Source: Hexactinellida sp. DTS-2022 (lineage: Eukaryota; Porifera; Hexactinellida). From it: 64,000 nt of DNA. Location: assembly GCA_028753945.1 (NCBI GenBank), contig JAPNXP010000004.1, positions 5,084,001 to 5,148,000 of the forward strand, read 5' to 3'. Below the pieces are notes generated by a model, which did no database searches, had not been told where the DNA came from, and was given only the letters and a program-made list of their open reading frames with translations. Below, one piece after another: positions 32,783 to 44,161 of this stretch. Both the position numbers and the translations under genes were made by a program. The first letter of the stretch is position 1; each line of letters starts with the position of its first letter.

Positions 32783-34042
32783 TTAAACAGAATTTAAATG
32801 AAACAACGCAATTTCCTTTCTAAATATATGTTTAATCGGTATCATATAGAAATAAGTCCCAGTATTAACATACACATAGGTACCCGGTATAGGGTTATAT
32901 AACCCAGCAAAGAATGGGTTAAACAAATACACAACAATTTGAACAGGGAACAATTGACCACCATGAGTGTGTCCCCCTAATATTAACTCCACTCCCCATT
33001 CTATTGCCTCCCGCATTGCATTAGGTTGATGCGCGATTAGAATAGTAGCGCGGCTTTTGTCACGGCCTGATAAAGCAGCATGGATGTCTATTAAATGGTT
33101 TTTGTCACTTAAACTACGAGTTACAATATCTTCAATTCCAGCTAAATAAAACCAATCTTTCGAATCGGTTTTGGACACAATTTGAACACGTTCGTTTAGC
33201 AAAGGTATAACGTGTAGAGATCTGAGTTTTGAAATAAGATTATTCAAATCGAGTATATAATAGTCATGATTACCAGTAGCGAAATAAGTACCGTATTTAG
33301 ATTTGAGATTTTTTAACGGATCCATTGCAAGCCCACCTCTTTCTACCGATAAATCGGTTAAATCTCCGCTTATAATGATTAAATCTGGGTTCAATTTGTT
33401 TACCAATTTAACTACTTCGCTCACTTCTTCTACTCCTATTATGGGACCAATGTGTATATCTGAAATGTGTGCTAAAGTAAACCCGTTTAATCCCTTAGGG
33501 AAATTGTTTAAATTGAGATGTACATGGTTTATATTGTGTTGTGTGCTAGCGCGTATAACTCCATCTACTGTGAGGATGATAGCGAATAAATACAGCGAGA
33601 GAGAAAGCACGAATTTTCTCGATTTTAGAAACCGGTTAATCAGGAATATTTCTCCTCCAAAGAACGCACTCATTATAGATAAATGTCCCAAACACAAAAA
33701 TGCAATCTTACATATAAACACCGATTTGTGGTTTGCCAATAAGTATCCCAAAGGAAATGAAATGTAGCCCAAAATAAACACGATTGAATAGAAAACTAGG
33801 AACAATTTTGTTATCCAAAATGGGAAAATTCGTGAAAATATGAATTTCAGAGATTTGTAGCTGATATATATTCCAATTGAGAATCCAATATAGAATATTA
33901 AGAATAATTGAGAGCGAATCATAATAATTCTAGGTAAGGGTGTGAATTTGTATAATTTAATATCAACAAAAGCGATTAATATACTTGACAGGATTGGAAT
34001 TGCTAGGATTTTCACATAGTTTGGTATCTTCCTTGACAACAT
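32783..34042 (-). CDS. TMPPE: Transmembrane metallophosphoesterase (TMPPE-like)
   Basis: Single-exon 419-residue protein. About five TM helices occupy residues 1-165 (e.g. ILAIPILSSILIAFVDI, LFLVFYSIVFILGYISF, FVLSLSLYLFAIILTV). A calcineurin-like phosphoesterase domain follows from about 185 with all metal-binding blocks: LAHISDIHIGP, IIISGDLTD, FATGNHDYY, ILIAHQPNA and LILGGHTHGGQLFP. This order of membrane region then phosphoesterase is that of TMPPE. Its substrate is not established. The minus-strand gene converges on the UQCC5/UQCC6 pair, with an R5 MITE between. Confidence 0.88.
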   Translation of the reverse strand: MLSRKIPNYVKILAIPILSSILIAFVDIKLYKFTPLPRIIMIRSQLFLIFYIGFSIGIYISYKSLKFIFSRIFPFWITKLFLVFYSIVFILGYISFPLGYLLANHKSVFICKIAFLCLGHLSIMSAFFGGEIFLINRFLKSRKFVLSLSLYLFAIILTVDGVIRASTQHNINHVHLNLNNFPKGLNGFTLAHISDIHIGPIIGVEEVSEVVKLVNKLNPDLIIISGDLTDLSVERGGLAMDPLKNLKSKYGTYFATGNHDYYILDLNNLISKLRSLHVIPLLNERVQIVSKTDSKDWFYLAGIEDIVTRSLSDKNHLIDIHAALSGRDKSRATILIAHQPNAMREAIEWGVELILGGHTHGGQLFPVQIVVYLFNPFFAGLYNPIPGTYVYVNTGTYFYMIPIKHIFRKEIALFHLNSV

Positions 34043-34405
34043 AGTTAATCTATAAATAGAATACGTAATAGTTTATCTTATAAAATAACAGAATAAATAT
34101 TATGCAAAATTAGTTAGCATTTATTAATAGTATTAATCAGCATAAATTAATATTATTTCAAACCAAGGCATTTTCTGACCCAAATTTAATATTCCTTTAA
34201 TTTTAATCTCATGACTGCTTGATAATGAATATACGGTAGAACAATATCCGTTATATACAGATGACCGGTATACACAGGTTGATTATAATATGGGAAATTA
34301 TGTGGGGACCTATTCTATTTGGCCGTTTATATAGACAGGTTCTATACTTTATACAATCAAAATATAAATTATTATTACTATTATGAGTATTATGAGTATT
34401 ATTAC

Positions 34406-34436
<31 letters not shown>

Positions 34437-34605
34437 CCTTGTTATACCCTATAAAATAACAAAATACTAGTACTCTTTGGGTGTAAACAATTTTGTTAGA
34501 GATGGCTGCTATTTAGGGATAATATTAACAACTTTATACAATAACTTAGCTTAGTATATACATACAACATAAATAATGCAACAATTAGCTTATATATACA
34601 GCATG
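34043..34605. other. Spacer, AT-rich with ATT microsatellite
   Basis: No gene seen. A short (ATT)n run lies at about 34380-34435. Confidence 0.6.
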
Positions 34606-35663
34606 TTATATGAAGTACTTTTGCAATACAAAGTTAAGCTGCGCATCTTTAAGAGCTCTCGTTAATCCCTTCTTGCTATAGGGAGGCATATCACTTATTG
34701 CTACCTCACTAATATCTAGATTAGGAGCCTGTTGTTTCCACTGAGTAAATACTGTAAGAGTTGCATCTAGTGTGTTCTTAGAATCATATTGAGCGCGTTG
34801 TATTACAATAAACGGAAGTTTAAAACCTTTAACTCCCAATTGCCAGAGTTCATCAGGCCCAATATCATCTGTACAAAAACGGAGTATAAATTGGTCTGTG
34901 AGGATTTCTTTATCAGAAATAGAGACGCTTGGTTTTGGTAGAGTATACTGGTGGTTGTCTCTTAGTATTGAAATGAGTTCATGTCGTTTTAAAGCGAAGA
35001 ACGATTCAACTAATATCTGTGTATTGTTAGGCCCGATTAATCCCTGTTTTATGAGCAGCGAGAAGAGAGAAGTAGGTTCCTGTATGTCGTCATTAAGGGA
35101 TGGGAAATATTTCTTCATTTGGTGATGGAAATAGTAGACGTCGCTACGAGTCATCTTTCTGGATACTTTCAATAGTTTTAGTCGGAATTTAACCATCGGA
35201 TCATCTAACTAAATAATACAAACATATTTAATGTAAATTCTAGTTACTAATAGGAAGTTGAAATTTGGAACACCAAGGGACCGTCTTAATATGTTCGTAT
35301 TATCCTGAATTCGTATTAACCGGAGTCAATTGTATGCATTTGTATAGGCTAGGGGAATTAAACCTTGTACTCCTTAACCGATAATTCGCTTTATCCGTGT
35401 TCCTATTAACAGAGTCTACTGTAGTATAAATATATAATAAGTATGTAATTCTGGTGAAAACTATAATAAGTATAATTAATTAAAATTACCTGAATGGGTG
35501 GTTTAACCTGTACTTTAGGTCTTATATCCTCTCTATGTAGATTCATTTCTGTATTCTTATTCTGTGATTCAGAATCTCTCGCAAAGGGTGTACTCATGTA
35601 GGATGAATAATTGTTGGGAAATACTTTTGGTATAACTTGATAAATGCCAGAGAAAGAACTCAT
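34606..35663 (-). CDS. FADD: FADD-like adaptor (death effector domain + death domain)
   Basis: Two minus-strand exons (35663-35490 and 35208-34606) join in phase 0 to 258 residues. After about 58 residues of unrelated N-terminus, residues about 60-140 form a death effector domain: MVKFRLKLLKVSRKMTRSDV, LFSLLIKQGLIGPNNTQIL, FFALKRHELISIL. Residues about 160-255 form a death domain: DDIGPDELWQLGVKGFKLPF, DATLTVFTQWKQQ and the final LTRALKDAQLNFVLQKYF. DED followed by DD is the FADD layout; FADD bridges death receptors to caspase-8-type enzymes. The long N-terminal extension is unlike vertebrate FADD. Orthology is inferred from layout and pattern. Confidence 0.75.
35262..35425. repeat. MITE R1 in the FADD-like intron
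   Basis: R1 copy filling most of the 281-bp intron between 35209 and 35489. Confidence 0.75.
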
Positions 35664-38075
35664 TGTATGCCTTTTATGTTTTGAATATTTCTATTCACAT
35701 TTATAGTCTAGAGGAATAAGGAAAAAGAGTTTTAAATTACAGGTCAATAAACATGTGTGTTGTTTAAGGATGAAACTTTAACCAGATTTGGCTTTGGCAC
35801 AATGTAAAGGAAATAACAATAACAACAAAATTAATATTAACAGTAAGTTTATTAGAAATATTATTACAAACTTATCTACTTTATCAATAACTAATATTTG
35901 TATATTGTTACTAAGTAATAAATGATGTTAGCTAGTGTACTGTGCATGTATAATCAGAATTTAGTAAATTGTAATATTGAACCTTGTATTTTGAAATTTA
36001 ACAACTAATATTAATTTCAGATATTTTTTGTTAACTAATGCTAAGTTAATAAGCCAAATGTACTTAATTCTTATAATTGATTTGCTTTATAAAACTAGCC
36101 TATTATGTAGTAGATACTACAAAAAATTAGTAATTTTAATTTCATTTTGAGAGCCAAGTTACTTATACAGTATTTCTTTAAGAACCAACTTATATGTAGA
36201 CCGTCTATTTCTAGACCAGGTTATTTTTACTAAATAGTATTACACATAGACGGCAGGGGCTTTTGGTCTACAAATTTTAGCTTAGTTTGTATGGGCTTTT
36301 ATAGACCGTCTAGAAATAGACGGTCTACATATTAAGATATTTTCTTAAAACAATTATTTATAGTATAGCAAGTTAATACAACTTGTCGTAAGTTGTTGTT
36401 GCAAAAAAGAAATAATTAATGAAAATAGTTTCTTTTATAATAAAATCTGCTGAAATGTCTACATGAAGAAAAAAACGGTAAATTCCTTAAAATATTATTA
36501 TAGACCATAGTCTAAAGGGTGATGATCTCATAAAGTATATTTTATAAAAATTGTATTACACTTGATGAGTTTTAGTTAATTAAATTTAATAAAAATCAGG
36601 TAATTTTAGGTAAATTGCTAAATTTACTTATATAATAATAAATATTTGATTTGAGGTTATTATGATCTTTATATAGTTCTTATTATTCTAATTAGGTAAC
36701 AGATAATTGTTAATATGGCAGTATACTTTCATAAGTTTAGTGGAATTAAGACATTTGGTTACAATACTGATAAATTAGTTCAATAAATTCCCTGAAATTT
36801 ATTTGTGAATTTGACTTGATTAGCAATAACATTATAAGTAATATTAGCTTACCGTATTTAGAATGTTAGTCTTTAAATGATTCATAAGAAATTAATTATA
36901 CCCGAATACACCGGTATTAAACTGAGGAAGTTTATAGGAATAGTTTTCTAAATGTTTCAAATTATATCATACTATTGAACCTATAAACCTTATTTTAGAG
37001 TTTACTTATCCACCGATCATCGGCGTTTGTATTAAAAAACCTCGCTACTTTCTACCGATTGTTTTTTATGTTTATAATTAACGGGAATTTCAACTTGATT
37101 GAGTAATGTATATTTAGGAGATTTATATAACTTATGAGGGAAATATCGTTTTCCACCCTTTATATAAAATCATGTCAGTGTACAAATTACTCACCTATAT
37201 ATTATTAGCTCGAGGCATATTTATATACTATAGTAGTGTTCGCCTAATAGCAATTGTTCTAATAGCAAATATGCAAACATTGCTCTATTAGCAAGTTATT
37301 TTCAGTCCCAAAACGTGTTTAATGTTAATTCTGTTGCTCTAATAGCAAGTTCGCATATTAGCAAACATAAATATTCGTGCAAAATGCGACTTGCTATTAT
37401 GTGAACACTACTATTCAAGAATCACATTCTTACATATAAAAATTTAATTAAAACTGAAGATAAATAAGTAGATGGGTGTAGATTATCGGAAATTACCTTC
37501 AAGCCACGAATAATATAAAGCTTCGATAAATAAATAGAGTTAAACGAATAAAAGTTGAAGTCTCAATCACATATCTAATATATATATAGTATACCCTATA
37601 TACCAAGTATATGATATAAACCACTGGAATTATTGGGAATTTTATTATTAGTTTTCACTTTAAACTTTTAAGGAAATAACAAATAGGTTATATTACAACG
37701 CACATAATTATTTAAGAGCTTACTTTTTTATCGCTCAACTTTTAAATATAAAAAGTCAAAAACCCGGATTCACAATTGTGAATCTTAGATGCTAAAAAGT
37801 GACCTTGATGTGCCTGAAAATTACAATACAAAAGGTGTTGGCCGATATATAATTAATTCCTGTTATTTTGGCTCTGGAAAGCAAGTTTTTTACTATTTTT
37901 GATTAAATTATCACTGACATGTTGCTATATACTAGCAATACTCAAACATTGAAAACATTTTCGTAACTCAATTTAACAACTCAATGCATTGAAAAAAAAT
38001 AAACAAATTACAACAAATGTTATAAAACATATAAAAGGAAATTCAACCAATTTACACAATAACAGAATAAGAATC
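35664..38075. other. Gene-free spacer with R5, R7, R6 and half of a hairpin element
   Basis: No coding sequence seen in 2.4 kb. R5 (36190-36335), a single arm of the palindrome found complete at 54767-54926 (about 37013-37078, with CCGATCATCGGCGTTTGTAT), R7 (37225-37415) and R6 (37735-37850). The rest is AT-rich with no visible structure. Confidence 0.65.
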
Positions 38076-41000
38076 TCATTGCATGATATGACAATGGGGA
38101 TTAAATAGGTTTAATATTAACTCCTGTTTTTCAATATTTTGGCATTTCAGTGCATTTATGAGTCTAATCTTGGGATGGTGCGAGAACGAATATAACCCTT
38201 GTGGAGTTACGTTCTTACACTCACTGATGTCCAGATGCCTGAGATTTGATAGGTTAGACAGAATATGCATACTTTCGTCTTGTATAAAGGGACAAGCTGA
38301 TATACCTATTGAATAGTATAAATACAGTAGACTCTCGTTAATAGGAATAAAGCGAATATCGGTTAAGGAGTACAAGATTAATTCCCCTAGCCTAGATAAA
38401 TGCATGCAAGCGATCGGTTAATACGAATTCCGGATATTAGAACAAATTTTTCTGTTTTGAAATTTGTTCGCATTATCCATAATTTTTATTAAAATAAAAA
38501 CATGTTTAATTAAATAAAAACATATTAAATTAAAACATGTTTTAAAAAAAACATGTTTAAATAAAAACATGTTTAAATTAAAACATGTTTCAATTTAAAT
38601 TAAAACATGTTTAAATAAAAACATGTTTAAATTAAAACATGTTTAAATAAAAACATGTTTAAATTAAAACATGTTTAAATTAAAACATGTTTTAAAAAAA
38701 ACATGTTTAAAAAAAAACATGTTTATATAAAAACATGTTTAAATAAAAACATGTTTTAATAAAAACATGTTTAAATTAAAACATGTTTTAAAATACATGT
38801 TTTAATTAAAACATGTTAACCGGAGTCACTTGCATTAATTTATATTCGAAAGCAAAATTAAACCTTGTACCCTTTAACCGATATTTCGCTTTATCCATGT
38901 TTTTCCTATTAATTAACGAGAGTCTACTGAATATAACGAGTGTAGTTGGCTGGTTATACTGTTGTAGAAATAGGAACCATGGATAAAAAACAATACAGTG
39001 GATGCCGGTTATAAGAACATCGTTGGGAACTGCATATAATGTTCTTATAACCGGCATAAATTATATAGGGGTATATGGCAACCGTTTTCCAGTAGAACGT
39101 TCTTATATCCGGCATCTACTGTAAGTAACTAGCTAACTACAGTAGAACCTCGTTAGTACGAACACGGTTAATACGAACACTATTTAAGTTCTCTTCAAAG
39201 CTTTTTCAATCAAATGACACCAGTTAATATGAATTCCGGTTAAGGCGAACAAATTTTGACAGTTCCATGGTGTTCGTACCAACGAGAGTCCACTGTAACT
39301 AACAAACAATCAACTAACATACCATGGATTAACAACAACAATAACTCACCTAACTTCTCTAGTTTGATAACTCGCTTAACTAACATCTCGAATACCTTAT
39401 CATCCGTCTTAGTACAAGACAGGTCGAGACACTTGAGATTAACAGCTGACAATAACAAGTTAATAATCCCATCTCCGGATATATCTACTAAATCAGAGAT
39501 ATCTAGGTCTTCCAATGCATGACAGTAGTTAGCTATTTGTACCATACAATCGTTATTAAGTAGAGTACAACGCTTTAGTATTAGCTTTGTTACGTTCTGG
39601 AAGTAAGGCACAAGACGATTGAACATTGTAACTGTCATATCTAGTAAGCCTGTTAAGGATAATGTCTTTAGCTGGGGGGTAGATCGAAACATTCGTAAGA
39701 GAGTCTCGTATACACATGTATGTTGGTACCTGAATAGGATACAATTGAAGTGAGATAATACTTATAGAGAGATCAGTTTTCTAATAGTAAATGAACCAGG
39801 CTTACTTCTTAAAGGTCAATTTTAAAACTGTAAAATATACTGCCTTTTCTTAGTGCTTGAATTTAGTATTAGAAAAACTGAGCTCTGTAAATAAGTATTT
39901 TTTAAGTTAATAGACACATGAATTACTAATATATCGGCCAACACTTTTCCAATGGAATTTCAGGCACTGACAAGGCCATTTTATCTAAAAATCATTTTTG
40001 CTAACGTTGGCCGATATATAAGTAAGCTCATGGATAACTGGCATACACGTTGTTCCTAATTAAATAACCATGGATGTTAACTGGATAAATCATTTGTTTT
40101 GTTTGCATGTTTTAAGACATAAAGTTGACCTTCCTAAGTAGAAAATTAAGTTGAATGTTATTTGGGACTTAAATAACTTTATATTAAGCGAACCTGTCTA
40201 AAATGAGTACAGTAGAACCTCGTTAATAGGAACACGGTTAATACGAACACTATATTAGTCCAATTCAAAGCCTTTCCAATACAAATGATATTGGTTCATA
40301 CGAATTCCGAATAAGGCGAACGCATTTTCATGGTCCCCTGGTGTTCGTACTAACGAGGTTCTACTTTATATCTAAATAAATGTATACTACAATTTACAAG
40401 AAATAACTTACGTAATATATAGTGTGCTCAATCGAGCAAAAACTCCTCGACTGGGACCAATAAAATCCGACCAAATTAAAGATAGTTTTTGTAGATTTGG
40501 GCAGTTAATAGCTAACTCAGATCCGTCTAACTTTATATATTCCATTCTTAATTCTTGGAGGAAAGGAATTTGTTTGAATACGGAACTAGAAATAACAGCA
40601 GGTCCAGATAAATCGAGTTTTAATAAGCCAGGTGCCATTGATAGTAAGTTTGATATCTGTAAATTATCATAATCTTCGTTGAAATGGAATGCTAGATATT
40701 TCAATTTCTCAAATTGAATTTGAGAAATTGGACTCAAAGATTCATGAATTCCTTCGGTAATAGTGCAATAACGTAATTTTAAGAAAACTATATTACAAAG
40801 GAATTTTGGTAAAACCGCCAAATTAACTTGTGTATATTCTAAACGCAAATGAGTCAGTAATGAAGTGTTAAACAAAGAACTAGTTAGGTCACCTTCAATT
40901 GATTTCAATTCCAATTTACGAATATAACTGCCATACTCATCACTCATACTTTTCAAACTTAAAACCTTCATTTTTGTGACAGTTAATTCATTCCACAGAT

Positions 41001-41706
41001 CTTTAACTTCAGTTAAATCTTTCCATTTTTTACAAACACAACGCAGATTACCGATATCTCTCAAAGTTAAATAAGAAAATATTTTAGCTACAGCATTTAA
41101 TTCCAATCGAATTAAATCCGTTCCAATCTGTATATAAGGGGTTTTTGGGTAGTCGGATATGCTAGTAGATAAATTGAACCTTTGGAAAATAGTCCGATTT
41201 TTTTGTAAAGGATGTGATTCTTCAAATGAATCGTATTTTTTCACCCAAATATGTGAATCTTTTGACACCTCATTTTCACCATTAGAACGACGGGCACTTG
41301 GACAACTTTTGCTCATTAAAATTGGATGTGGAAGTATTTCTTCCAACTGTGATTCAATCGCTTCAATCCATGAATTCCTTTGCTCGATACTTTTCGCTAC
41401 TATAAATAGCGACAAACCAACGTGTTCTAGCATAAAGCAATTCTGTTTTTTTAACACAACCTCATTTACAGATGCGATTTTCATGATATTTCTCAAAATA
41501 ACTATTCCTTTCAGGTCACCACGTGATTGAAGGGAAACACCATCGTAGTATAAAAGTGCTTTAGAAGTTAGTGTGAATAACCTAGCTCTGTAATTCTTGA
41601 GGTGTTTGTTATTCCTTCCTTGAGCCCGCTTCATCATGACGTCATGTTTTAACACCTTTGTGAATTCTTCTTCGTCAATAATCGGTTCCCCAATACTGTT
41701 ACCCAT
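38076..41706 (-). CDS. PH domain / F-box / leucine-rich-repeat protein
   Basis: Three minus-strand exons (41706-40412, 39729-39350, 38305-38076) join in phases 2 and 1 to 634 residues. Residues about 15-120 form a PH domain of the Btk/GAP1 type (VMMKRAQGRNNKHLKNYRAR, LFTLTSKALLYYDG, ending SIEQRNSWIEAIESQ). Residues about 205-250 form an F-box (LNAVAKIFSYLTLRDIGNLR, CVCKKWKDL), which would bind SKP1 in an SCF ubiquitin ligase. The remainder is leucine-rich repeats (LEDLDISDLVDISGDGIINL, LRHLDISECKNVTPQGLYSF) that would select substrate. A PH domain ahead of an FBXL-type protein is not an arrangement I recognise. MGNSIGEP could accept N-myristoylation. A minisatellite sits in intron 2. Confidence 0.85.
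38325..38935. mobile_element. R1 MITE interrupted by an ACATGT minisatellite
   Basis: R1 starts ACAGTAGACTCTCGTTAATA at 38323 and ends AACGAGAGTCTACTG near 38933. Its middle (about 38490-38820) is replaced by 19 units of AAACATGTTT separated by short A/T spacers (unit about 14-20 bp). Each unit fits RRRCWWGYYY. The element lies about 20 bp upstream of the exon 3 acceptor on the minus strand. Confidence 0.85.
38994..39297. repeat. R4 and R1 MITEs (same intron)
   Basis: R4 at 38994-39122 (CAGTGGATGCCGGTTATAAG .. GGCATCTACTGTA), R1 at about 39138-39297. Confidence 0.8.
39930..40365. repeat. R6 and R1 MITEs in intron 1 of the F-box gene
   Basis: R6 at about 39930-40030 (ATATATCGGCCAACACTTTT) and R1 at about 40207-40365 with both ends intact. 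Confidence 0.75.
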
Positions 41707-42210
41707 TTATTTAATTTGAGGCTAAAATAAATTCAAAGTTATATAATACGTGAATTATGTCTCGCGGATAAAAGTACGTGTTTTAATAAAGTGTAAAAAT
41801 AAAAAACTAATTCCCTGTTGTAAATTGTATATATACTCTGAGTATGTCACAGGTGTTCACATAAGTGGAACTGTACTAGACTATACAGAGAATAACACCT
41901 GCATACAAACATCTGCTATTCTGTCTGTGATACAGATAGCAACACCTGCAACAGTAGCACGAAAAGTATAAATACAGTCAAGTTGTGAGATCTAAGAACA
42001 GAATAGATGCTCTTATTGGAGCCACTGTCGCTCCTATACGAGCATCGGATAGGAACGTGTATTGTTTGATGTAATTAGTAATTTGATGGATAATTATAAT
42101 ATTAGTTAAAGCATACAGATTCTGATGGACTAATCCATTGCACAAATACAAACTATACTTCATATCGTTTTCATGAAAATTAATAAACGAGCCGTTTCGC
42201 CTATAATACA

Positions 42211-42395
42211 ATACAGTCGATGCCGGATATAAGAACACCGCTTATAAGAACATTCTACTGGAAAACGGTTGCCATATATGGTAACTGCATATAATGTTCT
42301 TATAACCGGCATAATTATATAGGGGTATATGACAACCGTTTTCCAGTATAATATTCTTATAACCGGTGTTCTTATATCCGGTATCTACTGTAGCA
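42211..42395. repeat. MITE R4
   Basis: CAGTCGATGCCGGATATAAG at the left and CCGGTATCTACTGTA at the right, between the F-box gene and CDO gene 1. The remaining spacer (41707-42210) shows nothing. Confidence 0.75.
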
Positions 42396-42539
42396 ATTCT
42401 AATTAAGAACGGTTTACAAGTAGTAAACAATTCGTACAATCTATAGTAAATGACTAACGGGGTAAAAATCATGGAATAGCTGACAATAAATATACGAATT
42501 AGAGTCTATTTATAGAACACAAGTTAGTATACATATATC

Positions 42540-43620
42540 CTACAGTCCTATTCCCACTGGTTGAGGTTGATACTCTCCTCCCTTAGTTGTGTATACAATC
42601 GGAACAGACTGTATTTCAGCTGTTTCCTCACTGAATATCTCAGTAGTCTCATACGGCGGCGTATATAAGTGCAATGTAATAGCACCCTCATGTGACACGT
42701 TTGACATTGAATGGATTGATATATCGTCCCGTAAATGTATTACGTCACCCGATATAAGTTTACGTGTTTGCTGTAATATAACTTTATCCCCTGGTAAGGT
42801 TGGTTTCGTGTATAACTGTTCCTCTATTTCTCCAGATAACATTCTAACAAAACAGTTAGCCCCAGGGTGACTGTGTATAAGGGCCCTATGTCCTGGCCCC
42901 CAACACATTATCATCATGTTATACAAACCGTTTCCTTGATCTATAAGGTTACGAGTGTACTTATCTGGCTTCCAAGTTACATACTTAGAGTAATCTGCTG
43001 CGACTGGTTTGTAGTTGGAAAATAAACTCTTTATTTCTTCTATTTCATTGCCCGCTCCTATAATAGTACATACAGTCAGGTCTGCTTATTGTGAACAATT
43101 TTTCGTCTGCTTAATATGACAAACTTTTTATTATGAACAAGCCCTATGGTCACAATTTAACAGCTTTGCATAGGGTTTATATTAAGTTGAGTTCGCTTAT
43201 TATGAAGTCTATGTTATGACCACAATTTTGGTTCCTTAAATAGGAACACCAGGGGACAGTCAAAATGTGTACTTCAGTTCTTATTCGAAATTCCTATTAT
43301 TCGGTCTCATTTGTATTGATAACGCTTTTTTTATAAACCCAACTTCAGCAAGGAGAATACAGTCAAATCTGTTAATAACTGCCACCCAAGGGACTCGCCA
43401 AAAATGGCCGTTATGTACAAGTGAACAAGGAATTATATAGGAGCGAAAGACACTCCTTTTGGAGTATGATTTTTTGAAAATTTTAATTGGGAGCACGAAA
43501 ATTTGGAATAATCTCCTATACCGTAACATTAATTTGTGATTTAGGCGTATGAAATTTGGATCAGACCAGGATTAGGAGCGTATTTACAAATGGCTGTATA
43601 ATACACTGTTCTACTAGCAG

Positions 43621-43655
<35 letters not shown>

Positions 43656-43771
43656 ACAGTCTGTCTTAGCCTCTTAACCAACTGAGAGAATGAAGTTGTG
43701 TCCATGTCATGAGCTAAGAAGCGAGCTGGTCTTGTAGTGTATAATCTCAGGAGGGTACATAGAGTGAGCAT
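42540..43771 (-). CDS. CDO1: Cysteine dioxygenase 1-type, copy with possible mitochondrial leader
   Basis: Two minus-strand exons (43771-43654, 43057-42540) join in phase 1 to 211 residues. CDO oxidises cysteine to cysteine sulfinate using a three-His iron centre. Visible: YTRNLIDQGNGLYNMMIMCW, the cupin motif HSHPGANCFVRMLSGEIEE with two iron-ligand His and the Cys of the Cys-Tyr cofactor, ISIHSMSN with the third His, and LHLYTPPY with the partner Tyr. The N-terminus MLTLCTLLRLYTTRPARFLA is hydrophobic and basic with no acids, like a mitochondrial presequence. Translation could instead start at the internal Met (MDTTSF). The donor is followed by an (AAT)n run at about 43623-43653. Confidence 0.88.
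43072..43653. repeat. R3, R1 fragment and R10 in the CDO intron
   Basis: R3 (about 43072-43230, CAGTCAGGTCTGCTTATTGT), an R1 fragment (43240-43330), R10 (43425-43612) and an (ATT)n run (43615-43653) adjoining the exon 1 donor. Confidence 0.7.
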
Positions 43772-43841
43772 TATACCAGCTAAAGCAGGGAATCTATACG
43801 ATTATGATATCCGAGCTAAATGGGATAGCCCAGCTATAAAC

Positions 43842-44035
43842 AGTAGAATCTCGTTAGTACGAATGCCAGGGGACCGTCGAAATGTGTACTTCTTATTCGA
43901 AATTCGTATTAACCGGTGTCATTTGTATTGAAATGCTTTGCTTTGAAGGGGACTGAAATAGTGTTCGTATTAACCAATATCATTTGTATTGAAAATGCTT
44001 TGAAGGGGACTGAAATAGTGTTCGTATTAATCTAT
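43842..44035. repeat. MITE R1, partly duplicated
   Basis: R1 copy between CDO gene 1 and NHL gene B; its TTGTATTGAAAATGCTTTGA part is present twice, in tandem. Confidence 0.65.
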
Positions 44036-44161
44036 TTTATAATGACATGAATTCGGGAACGAACGGAACCTACAGTAATTTTGACCTCGGACCGAATTCA
44101 GAATGTGTACAAGAAATAAGTTTATTAGTAACAAAATAAATGGATAGTAAACAACAACAAA

